NCBI GenBank assembly: GCA_963632245.1
Contig: CAVGTF010000002.1
Location: forward strand, 1 to 56,599
DNA length: 56,599 bases
Direction of reading: 5' to 3'
From: UBA1724 sp963632245
GTDB taxonomy: Bacteria; Verrucomicrobiota; Lentisphaeria; Oligosphaerales; Oligosphaeraceae
Below the pieces are notes generated by a model. It saw only the letters and a list, made by a program, of their open reading frames with translations, was not told where the DNA came from and did not search any database. Shown here in pieces: positions 10,501 through 22,500 of this stretch. The translations under genes were made by a program, and so were the position numbers. Each line of letters begins with the position of its first letter. Position 1 is the first letter of the stretch.

Positions 10501-13500
10501 CAGGGCGGTGAGTTCTCCTCTGCCGATGTGAAGATTTCAGAGAATAGCGGTTCCATCACGGTCAAGGCGATGGACACCAGCGCCCATCCCGGCTCCTCCT
10601 TCTACGCCGTCCTGAAGAATGTCTCCGTGACGAACACGGGAATCTCTAACAAACTCGCGTCCAACGAGGATTGGGCCAAACCGAATGCTGGCAACACCTG
10701 CGCCTATCACCCCTTCGCGGCACCTTCTGCCACGGGGTATATCACCGCTGCTTACAGCACTGAGAAGACTCCTGCCAACACGCTGCTGTCTGGCCCCATC
10801 TATGTCTACGGCAAGGCGCAGCCTGTTATGCAGTCTAAGACCAGCCGCATCAATGTTGGCGAGGAAGTGGCGGTTGCTGCGTTGGATTTGGCGGCTCCTG
10901 AGAGCTACAAGCTGACGGCGGTGAAGGTGCGCCTGGTGGATACCTCCAATGGTGCCTTCGATCCCGCGGTCTCCCTGAAGCCCCTGGCCGATGACAGCAC
11001 CAGCGGCGTCCTGCTCTACGACCTGAGCACCGGAAAGTCCGTGAAGCTCTCCTCTGATAGTCTCTCCTGGAGCGACCTCGGGACCACGGTGGAGGGTCTC
11101 CTCTACCGTGAAGTGACCCTGAAGCCCCTGGGCGGCGTGGCAGTGCCCACCGTGGGCGGCAAGCCCAATTCCGCGGACTTCGAGATCCGCGTGGTTCCCA
11201 GCGACTCCTTCCGCTTCGGCGAGTCCTTCTATGCACAGATCCCCGATGACGGCCTCACCATGGGGGCCTATACCTCCGGCGACAGCGTTGCCGATACCTG
11301 GGGCACCCCCGATGGCACCAAGGGCAATCGCCTCACCGATACCCGCTACTACGACGCCAACGGCGACGACCGCTGGAATGCCGGCGAGTCCCTGGCCAAC
11401 GGCGAGGATTCTGCGGCCGCGCAGACGAACTACACCACCTTCGTTCCTTACTACGATGGCGGTTATCCCCTGGTCATGTCCAACACCTGCGCAAGCAAGC
11501 TGGACCTCCAGGAGAACGGCATCAATACCCGAGAGATCTACTACGCCAAGAAGAATGGTGGCTTGAATCCCGAGAGTGATCCTTACAAGGGACTCTTCGG
11601 ACAGTCCGGCACCATCGCTGGCCAGTCCACCTCCGGAAGCTCCTACGACTTGGAGTACAACGTCTCCTATGAGCCCGGCGATGACATGTGGTATGACGTG
11701 GGTGGCACCCTGGGTGTCTACGATGAAGGCATTGACATCCCGATCTTCGGCAATGCGGATTCTTTCGCGCTGCCCTGGGCGGTTCAGGAGTTCGGTGCCC
11801 GCGGCATCCAGTTCCGCGCCGCCGCCCCCGCAGTGACTGCGGATGTCTCCACAGGCAATGTCTCCGCTCCCAGCCAGGAGCCCATCCCCGTGCTGGCCGT
11901 CAATATGCAGGATGCCTCCCGCAGCTTCGGTCCCCGCTATGTCCTGGATGGTTCCATCCTGGTGGAGGCCATCTCCAAGAACCTCTCCGCCGGCAAGCAC
12001 AACCTGGTCTTCAAGGTCGCCGATAACACCTTGAGCTTGGACAACGGCGAAGCCGTGGCGCTCTCCGATGCCGCCAACCAGCGCGTGGTGGTGGCTGACG
12101 AGGCGGGATCCGCCTTCGTGGTGGTTCGACGCTTGGCCGATGTGGCGGACTTCGATGGCGATGGCGTGACCACCGGCACCGTGGTGGCGCTGCCCGAATC
12201 CGACCAGACGGTCGCTCTGACCGTCAGCAACGACACCGCTCGTGACATCCAGCAGCCCGCCGCCATCAGCGGCGTGCGCGTCCTCTCCGTGGGCATCGAT
12301 GCTACGGTGGGCGATTCCACTCTGACTCGCAATGGCACCAAGCTCGCCTGGAATGGCGGCGCTGCCGTGGATGCCAGCGAAGCCGGTACCTACGTCCTGA
12401 AGGGCGTTTCCGGCAACAAGGCGGACTACATCGTGGTGCAGACCAGTGTCCTGGGCGGTGCCACATCCGAGACTCTGCCCGTCTACAACGCCAATGGCCG
12501 CGTCATCACTCCTCTGAAGAATATCACGGGCGTGGAGATCATGGCGGTTGGCGATATGCAGAAGCAGGGATGGTACACCGTCTCCTACGACAATGGCACC
12601 ATCGCCTTCGGTAATGGCGGTTCCGCGAAGCTCCCCGCAGTCGGAGAGTTCGCCATCGTCTACGGTGACGGCGCTGCCGATGACTACAGCCGACCCTTCC
12701 TGGTGGTCCGCCGCAATGGCGCCAGCCTGCCCAATGGCGCAGTCACCGACCGGGTCTTCGTGAACCAGAACAGCCTCTACTGGGTGGATGTCACTCTCCA
12801 CAGCGTCTCTGGCGTCACTCCCAGCCACTTCAATGATCTCACCGCCGATCAGAACAGCGGTGTCTCCCTGTGGTGGGATATGGATGGCTCCGGCACCTTC
12901 TCCGCTTCCGATATGTTCGTGCCTCTCAAGGAGGCACCCGTTTTCGTGGGCGGCGGCGATACCTGGACCTGCTCCCTGGTCCCCGATCCCGATTTCATCA
13001 CCGCGTGGCTCAACACCCCCGTGAACGGAACTCTCCAGGACAACCAGAACTTCTTCATCTGTGTGAAGACCACCGAGGATATGTCCTTCGGCGATAGCTT
13101 CCAGATGAGCGCGAGCTTCCTGGAACCCTCCGAGCCCGATTACACCTACGCTGACTACAAGAACCGCGACAAGTCCATCTCCTTCGGCACGGATCTGAAG
13201 GGCATTGAGGACCAGGTGACCCGCGGTGCGGTGTTCAGCTTCGCCGAGGTCGTCAGCCAGACCATCTCCTGCACTACTGTCACCAACACCGTCTTCGCGA
13301 AGGAGACTGTCTCTGGCCAGACTGTGGATGCCAACGAGCTGGTGGCCCTCACCAGCGTCAACCACTTCGTCCAGACGAACACTGGTGCCACTCCCTACGT
13401 CACCAGCGTCGGCATTGACCTGGTGAATGTGGAGGGCTTCGATCCCGAGACTGCCCTGGCTTCCATGAAGGCGACGGATCCCGCCCAGCGTGGACTGATC

Positions 13501-16500
13501 CTCTATCGCGATTCCAACGGCGACGGCAAGCTCGATACCTCCGTGGATACTGCAGTGGATTGCACCATTCTCGCCACCTACGACGAGACCACTGGTACCA
13601 CTCACTACGAGTTCCTGCTGGCGGACGAGTCCTGCGTGATTCCCTCCAACGAGGACAAGACCGCGGATCTCTTCGTGGTTGCCCGTATGAGTGACGAGCT
13701 GCCCTACGGCATCCGCTTCTACGCCTCCATGGATGTAGACGACATCGCCTACAGCACCGGCGCGGCCAGCGTTGCCAGCGGCGTGAAGACCGATATCCTC
13801 TCCACCACCATCAATGCCGAGTTCGCGGATGTGGTGGGCGTGGATCCCGTCTCTTCCAACGGCGGATTGCTGGTCCGCTCCGCGGGCTCCGCGGTCTCCG
13901 GCTACCAGACCGTGACTCTGAGCCGCGGCCTCAATGGCGCCTACACCCTGAGCTGGAATGGCAACAGCGCGGTCATCACTGACCTCACCAAGCCCGTCAC
14001 TCTCACTCTGGGCTCCGGCGACAACGCCATCGTGGTCACCTTCGATCCTCAGCGCTTCTTCCAGGAAGACACCCTGGTCTACAGCACCAAGGGCGCTCCC
14101 GTGAATGCGCTTGACGGTGCCGCCATCTCCCTGGGCACCAAGCTGACCAGCCTGGCCGGCTCCGAGGAGTGCAAGTACACCGATGTGGATATGGACGGCA
14201 AGTTCACTGTCGGCACCGACCGCATCAACCAGGACGACTCCGATCAGGTCTTCACTGTCGCTGACCACATCTCCTTCTACGATGTGGATGGCGATGGCGA
14301 GTGGTCCGAGAACGAGCCCGTCTTCTTCGATACCGATCTGGTCTACAGCCTGCCGTGGCTGGATGCCGTCATCGACACCGACTCCGTGGCCTCTCAGGGC
14401 ATCGGCACCAAGACGGTCTCCCTGAAGAAGAATGCGCTGGCACTGCTGCCCGAGACTCCTGCCGAGGGCGCCACCGTCGCAGACGGCGAGATGGTCCTCT
14501 TCTATCTGGATGTCGACGGCGATGCCAACCGCAACTATGATCCTCTCAACGACGTGATCGTCCTGCGCACCTGCGATGGCACCACCATGGGTGCCTGGAG
14601 TCTCACTGCCGATGACCAGGTGGTCCTCAATCCCGCTGCGGAAGAGGGCGACTTCGTGGTCGCCGATCACATTGGCGAGACTCTCCGCGCCTTCGCGGAT
14701 ACCGACTACGTGAAGCTCAGCACTCCCGCTGATGACGGATATACCCAGGACAACGCCATCATCCTCTCCGTTGACGAGTGGTGGAATGACATGGCGGCTT
14801 CCTGGGAATTCCTGGCGAACTCCGCGCGTTCCATCCGTCGCATCACTCCCGATAGCGCCAACGCCGATTTCGCTACCGCACAGAGCGCGGCCAGCGATAT
14901 CATCGGATTGGATATCGCCAACAGCGGCGCCTCCGATGTGCTCCTCACCAGCGTCACTGTCCGCTTCGACAATGTGAAGGGCTGGATCACCAGCGACCTC
15001 TGCAAGCTGACGGCAGACGAGACCTCCGGCGTCCAGCTGTGGCGCGATGCGGATGGCAATGGCTCCTTCAATCCCTCCATCGATACCTTCGTGGCACTCT
15101 CCGGCGCTCCTTCCTGGAGCCAGGAGGGCAATACCCAGGTCGTGACGCTGGCGCCCGCCTCCGATAACGAGATCACCGGCGAGACCCAGGACGGACTCTT
15201 CGACTTCTTCGTCGTGGTCGTTCCCAGCACCACAGCCAACAACACCAACCTGGAGGATGCCGGCGACCAGTTCACCGCCACCATCACCAATAGCGATGTG
15301 GTCCTCAACAAGACCCTCGCCAAGAGCCCCTCGGTGGTCACCGGAACCATCACCATCGACTCCAAGCCTCCTCAGCTGAAGTCCACTGCCTCCGCGACCA
15401 AGGGTGGCAAGTTCGTCGACACCATCACCCTGACCTTCGACGAGGGAATGAAGCGCCTCTCCGGCACCGATCTCTCCGTCTGGACCGTCACCGATGTGGA
15501 GACTGGCAATGAATTCGAGGTCACCGAGTGCACTCTCGACTCCACCGGCAAGATCGTGACTCTGACTCTCGGATTGGCGGAGGGCAAGACCGCCAATGAC
15601 TACGACAACACCAACCTGAAGGTCAGTGCCTCCTTCACCGCCGATACCGCTCTCACCGACTTCGCCGGCAATCCCGCCGAGCTGGTGGAGGTGGCTGTGG
15701 TCGGTCAGGAGATCAAGCATGACGAGCCCGATCCCGTGGATCCCGATGATCCCGATGATCCCACGCCTCCTCCCGTGGATCCCGATGATCCCGAGGATGA
15801 CGATGATGACGATATCGTGGATACCGACAACGACGGCATCCCCGACGACTGGGAGATTGAGTACTTCGGCAATCTGACCACCGCGGATGATACCACCGAC
15901 TTCGATGAAGACGGCGTCACCGATCTCCAGGAGTACAAGATGGGCTACAACCCCATCAAGACCCAGACTCCCGGACGCTCCTTCTACGCCGAGCTCTCTA
16001 ACGGCAACTATCAGCGCGTCACCCAGACCTCCAAGGGTAAGTTCCTCCTCTACGGAACCACCTCTGATGTCACCGACATGGTCATCGACGTGAAGTTCTT
16101 CCTCAACGCCACCGACGGCGAGGTGGACTTCGACGGCGATGGTCTGGCAAACGAGGCCGAGAACAAGGTCTTCGGTACCGATCCCACTCGCCGCGACACC
16201 GATGGCGATGGTCTCAACGACCGTGACGAGATCATGGCCGAGACCGATGCCACAGACGCCTCCGATCCCTGGAGCAACAAGGGCCTGGATCTGATCCTGG
16301 AGTCCCACGAGGTCACCGACCTGGTCTACGACGAGACCACCAATACCATCACGAAGAGTACCTCCACCGTCGAGGCACGCACCACTCCCTACGCCGTGGT
16401 GCCCGCCTTCGATGGCATGATCGACGACCTCTCCGCCTGGTCCGGCGAACTCTGGTTCAAGCTCTCCGATAGCTCCATCAACAGCGGTACCCTCTTGCAG

Positions 16501-19500
16501 AAGAGCGCGGACCGCGAAGGCGCACGCGGTGACTTCTGGTTCGGTTTGAAGGACGGCAAGCTCGCTCTGACGCTGCCCAATCTCTTCTCCGCCACCAGAC
16601 TCACCACCGTGACTCTCTCCGACTGGACGGTGCCCACCGGCACCTGGGTCCACGCTGCCTTCACCGTGGAGCAGGTCGCTACCGCCAAAGCTCAGATCAC
16701 CATCTTGGCTTACGCGGATGGCGAGGAGCACCTCTTCGAGTCCGGGAAGATCGCGGCTCGCCTGCGTTCCACCGATGACTCCGTGGACGGCAAGCTCTAC
16801 TTCGGCGATGACTCCACTGTCACCGATCGCCTCTCCGTCATCCTGGACGAGGTCCGCATCTGGAACAAGGTCCTGACTCAAGACGAAATCGCCGCCAACC
16901 GCAATGTCTTCCTCTCCGCAGACACCGCGAATATGGCTGCCTACTTCGCCTTCAACTACACGACTGCCTCCGGCACGAAGGTTCCTGCAGTCACCTACAA
17001 GACCCGCTCCGCTCTCTCCGAGGGTCTGAGCCAGGCGCAGAGCAATCTGGAAAGCGCCCAGTCCGCCTACAACACCGCCAAGACCGCCTACGACGCCTCT
17101 GAAAGCCCCTCCGATGAGGAGAAGACCGCTCTGGAGAGTGCCGAGGCCGCTCTTGCAAGCGCCCAGAGCATCTACAACCAGGTCTACGCCGCCTACACCG
17201 AGGAGATGTCTTCCGATGGTTTGACCGCCACCCTTAAGGGCGATGCCCGCCTCTCCATCACCGACTCCGAGGAATACCAGGATGGCGACTCCGACAACGA
17301 CGGTATTGCCGACTGGTGGGAAATGGAGAACTTCGGCGATCTGACCACCGCTGACGGTGACTCCGATGCCGATGACGACAACCTCTCCGACTACTACGAG
17401 TACCTGCTCCGCGAAGAGGGTGCCGATCCCAACGATCCTTACTCTCTGGCTAAGGACGGCAAGACTCTGGATGGCGATGCCGACTCCGATGGCGATGGCC
17501 TCACCAACGCCGAGGAGATGAACTACGGCACCGATCCTCTCAACGCGGATACGGATGACGATGGCGTCTCCGACAAGATCGAGGTCGCCTTCAACGCCAA
17601 CCCGTTGCATCCCATGTCCGTGGTGGTCCTGAAGTCCACTGGCATGCCCGTTGAGGATTCCTGGGACGACGTGAAGTGCACCGATTGGACTCTGTATCGC
17701 GCCACCGAGGCCCCCAGCCGCTCTCTGGATCTGGGCGCCCTGGACGAGGATCTGGAGCTGCCTTATCCCGATCGCTTCGCGGTGGGCACCCAGGTGAAGG
17801 GCTCTTACAACGATGTCTTCTCCGGCGACTTCACTCTGGAACTGTGGGTCAAGGCCGAGAACGCCGCCTCCGGTGTCCTCTTCGAGACCCGCGCCTCCGA
17901 TACCGGCTGGGGCTGGAGATTCCTCCTGGAGAATGGCATCCCCCGCGGCGAGATCTTCACCGCCAATGACGAAGTGATCGCTACCGTGGGTGGCGAGGGC
18001 GCTACTCCCGCGCTGGAGGAAGGCGTCTGGACCTACCTGGCTCTCTGCTGGAGCACCGAGGCCCATACCTTGACCATCTACCGCGACAAGATCGCTGAGA
18101 TCTCCTCCTTCCCCGTGGCTTACGACGTCGACTTCGGCGCCGCCTCCGAATACGCCCGCATCGAGAAGATCGACGGCGTGTGCATCGACGAGCTCCGCTT
18201 CTGGGGCGAGGCACGCACGCCCGAGCAGATCGAGTACTGGGCCGAGCAGATCGTTCCTAGCCCCCTCAACGCCGTGATCTCCTACGACGCCTACACCGAC
18301 GCCTCCGGAAACACCGTTGAGAACCGCTACATGGAGCGTGACTACCAGCTGCGCGCCAACTACCGCTTCGATGACGGCGGCAAGTCCGTCGAGGACTTCG
18401 CTCACTTCCGCGAAGACGGCTACGCCCTCACTGTGGCTGACGGAGCCATCATCGACTTCGCTGACGGCGCCAAGACGATTGGCGGCGTGGACGATGTGGA
18501 TGGCGACGGCATCCCCGAGTGGTGGATGAAGACCTGGAACCTCAATACCTTCCGGAATGCCAACGACAACGAGCCCTCCGAGGGTTGGCTTGAGGTCCCC
18601 GGACACCAGTGGAAGCTCAACGGCACCAGCACCTGGTCCTCCATGCTCATGTATGATTCCGATGGCAACATCATCGGCCTCTACGGATATCAGTATGGCG
18701 TGGCCTACACCAGCCTGGGCGGTGCCATGGAGTACACCACCACCTGGCGCAACGGCAAGCTGACCGGCGTGAACGCCACCAATGCCACCTACGGCACTGT
18801 GGGCAACAATCCCGAGGGCGGATACGTCACCTCCAACAGACAGCTGGGCATCGACATGGCCTACGTGACCATGCACAAGTACGTGAATCTGGCCGTGGCA
18901 CCCACCGAGGCATACCTGACTACTCGCACCAACAACGGCGCAACCATCAACGCCGTCCTCATCAACAAGCACCAGCTCTCCGATGAGGAGATGTCCGGAA
19001 ACGCCAACGTGGCGGAGTACCTCCAGGCCGGCCGCAACCAGGTGGTCATCGTCTGGGAACGCAATAACGCCAATACCGTTACCTACACCATCGGCGAAGA
19101 CGAGTACGACCGGAAGCTCTACATCGGTAGCGTGGATGCCGACCTGACCGTCGACGACAAGCTGGTCATCGCCCGCGGACACGACTACCGCTACGATCCC
19201 AGAGCCGCCTGGTACTACCGCGCTACCACCGCCGACTACGATGTGGACTCCATGGTCACCTCCATCGGCAATGTGGGCAGCGACATCAATGGCTACATCC
19301 TGAACTACGGCATCACTGGAACCACCCTCGATGCCTACGCTCACCAGTATGGCGCTCTCAACGACATGGACAATGACGGTATCGATCTCTACAACGAGTA
19401 CCTCATCGGCTCCAACCCCGCCAGCCGCGACTCCGACAACAACGGTATCGCCGATGGCAAGGAGGACTACGACGAGGACGGCATCGTCAACTCCATCGAG

Positions 19501-22500
19501 ATCAGCACCCTCCATACCGATCCTCTCAGCATGGATACTGATAACGACGGCGTCACCGACTCCGCCGAACGCGCCAGCGCCAGCGATCCTACCGACTGGA
19601 ACAGCCCCGCGAACTACCTGTATCTGCTGACCGACGGCACCGAGGACAGCTACCTCCAGATGCCTCTCCAGAGCCGCTTCGCCCTGGATACCTTCACGCT
19701 GGAGGCCATGGTCTCCGCCGAGGATCCCGCCAATGGCGGCCTGATCCTGCAGCGCGTGGTGGGCACGGTTGACGAGTCCAAGCCCTTGATCAACTACGAG
19801 CTGGGCATCAATGGGAACGGCAAGCCCTACGTCGCCTTCTCCGACAAGGAAGGCAGCACCGCCAGCCGCACCCTCACTGCTCCTGACGCCCTCGACGCTG
19901 ATACCTGGACGCACTTGGCCGCCACCTTCGACGCCAGCACCAACATCATCACTCTCTTCGTGGATGGTGTCCAGGTTGCCAACGGCATGGCCGCCAGCCA
20001 GCCCATCACCAATGGCCCCGCGCTGATCTACACCCGCGCCGGCGCCGGCTTCAAGGGCGGCATCGACGAGATCCGCATCTGGGATGTGGTCCGCACCGCG
20101 GCCCAGATCCAGGAGAACATGGATGTCTCTCTCACTGGCAAGGAAGAGGGCATGGTCGCCTACTACCGCTTCGACGACGCCAACCTGACCAAGCGCGCCG
20201 CGCTGGCGGGTTACTCCGACGCAGAACTCCGTGAGGACACCAGCCTCTATCCCACCTACCTCTACTGCGCGGACAGCAATGTCCTCAATGCCTTCGATTG
20301 GCGCAACGACTGGGCCAACGCGGCAGTCCTCCACGGCACTGCCACGGTGGTCGAGGATTCCGAGCACTCCAGCTCCTTCGAGGTTGGCATCTACGCCTAC
20401 TCCAACGGCACCGAGGAGGGCGACGAGGATCCCGGATACGCCTACATCTCCACCAGTGGTGAAGGCACCTCCGATATCCTCCAGGGCGTGATCCTCTCCT
20501 ACCCCGCTACCGCCTCTACCGAGAGCATCACCTACAAGTACTTCTGGCTCAAGACCGACGCAGACGGATACTCCGTGGATGATCTGACCTACTCCTCCGA
20601 TAGCCTCTACGAGGTCGCCACCGGCAGCGTGCTGGGCGACAGCGTGATCCTGGGCACCGGCACCGAGCTGTCCCTGGAAGAGACTAGCGTGAGCGTGGGC
20701 GACTTCGTCCAGCTGGTGGTGGCCGCCGTCAATTCCGACGGTGTCACCAGCACTCTGAGCGTCTCCAAGGTCATTGAGATGAAGGAGTCCGACGAGGATC
20801 ACAGCATTCCCGCCAAGCTGGTGCTGGTCTCCCCCGTGGAGGATCAGACTGGATTGGCCGCCGGCAAGGCGCTGCAGGTGAAGGTCCGCAACGAGAATGA
20901 CTTCGGCGGCGTGGCCCACATCTCCTGGTACCGGAACATGAACCTGGTCAAGAGCGGTTCCACCGAGATCGGCGCCAACGCCACGGCCACTCTGGAGATG
21001 AGCGACACCAGCAAGGTCGAGAAGGGCGATGTGTGGTCCTTCAAGATCTGGTTCGAGCGCGAGGACAGCACTGCTCGTAGCCAGGCCATCCCGCCCGCCA
21101 TGACGGCAGACGGCGAGGTGACCAGCGAGTGGATCTACCTCCAGATCGGCACCGGCTTCGACGAAGAGATCGCGGACAGCGGCAAGCGCGTCTACGGCGC
21201 GCCTTCCAAGCCCGAGAGCGTGAAGGTGACTCCTGAGAGCCCCGACACCAACTCCATCCTCATCGCCACCGCCTCTGGCTCCAAGTGCAAGTACACCTTC
21301 AACTACTACTACCAGTGGTACTACAAGGCGGTTGACAGCAGCCAGTACGTGCTTGCCTCCGGACAGGATCTGCCCTACTGGCAGCCCGCGGTCACCGATA
21401 TCTCTGATGACATGGGCACCACCCAGTCCGGCTTCTCCACCTACTCTCTGGACGAGGGCGACCAGGTCTACTGCGCCGTCTACGCCATGAACATCTACGG
21501 TGAGAAGTCCCGCTCTGCGGTCTCCAACGTGGTGGTCATCAAGGCTGCTGGCACCATGTACGAGCCCAACGATCACTACGACTACGCCAATCCCATCTAT
21601 CCCAAGACGGCTTGGCTCTCCACCACCGATGTCAACATCCAGACTCACACCTTCAAGTCCGTGGATGATCAGGACTGGGTGTGGTTCACGGTTCCCGAAG
21701 GCACTGACAACCGCAAGATGCTGGTCTCCTTCGAGACGAACGTCGGCACCATGTATGCCTACGGCGATACCATGGAGAACACCTCCATCCCCGACACCGT
21801 CGTGGAGCTCTACAAGCTGGTGAACGGCAAGCTCAAGCACATCAAGACCGTGCGTGACTTCAGCTCTGACAACAACCTGAACATGAGCACCTGCTACGCG
21901 CGCTTCGAGAACATGGCCCTTGACGCTGGTATCTACTACATCAACGTCTACAGCCAGTATCGCAGCACCAACGATGTGGGCGTGAACTACTACATGCACC
22001 TCTACATGGAGCGCGAGGCCTGGACTGGCGAGTCCCTGGTCTGGGATGATCCCGAGGATGGCGAGAGCTCTCTGGAGCTCACCCCCGCCACTCCCGGCGC
22101 ATCCGACGACCTGGTTGCCAAGCTGAATGTCTCCGCCTACACTCCCGAGGATACCCGCGTGACCGACTACCGCTACCTGTGGTATCGCAACGGCATCGTG
22201 GTGCCTCTGAAGGGTGTCACCAGCGTGGAGAGCTACGCCACCAGCCGCTACGTCCTCGACCAGGCGGTGAAGGGCTACGACACCATCCCGTCCGACATGC
22301 TGGCGGAAGGCGATGTGTGGCAGTGCGTGGTGTATCCCTACTCCTCCACCTACGGCTACGGCAGCGCCCTCTACTCCAACACGGTCACCATCGGTGCCTC
22401 CAGCTGGAGAATGAACCTGACCAGCCGCAAGACCTTCAAGAGCGGCGCCGAAGTGGTTGCCGGCGACGAGGTCGTGACCCTGGGCTGGGAGGAGTTCGCT

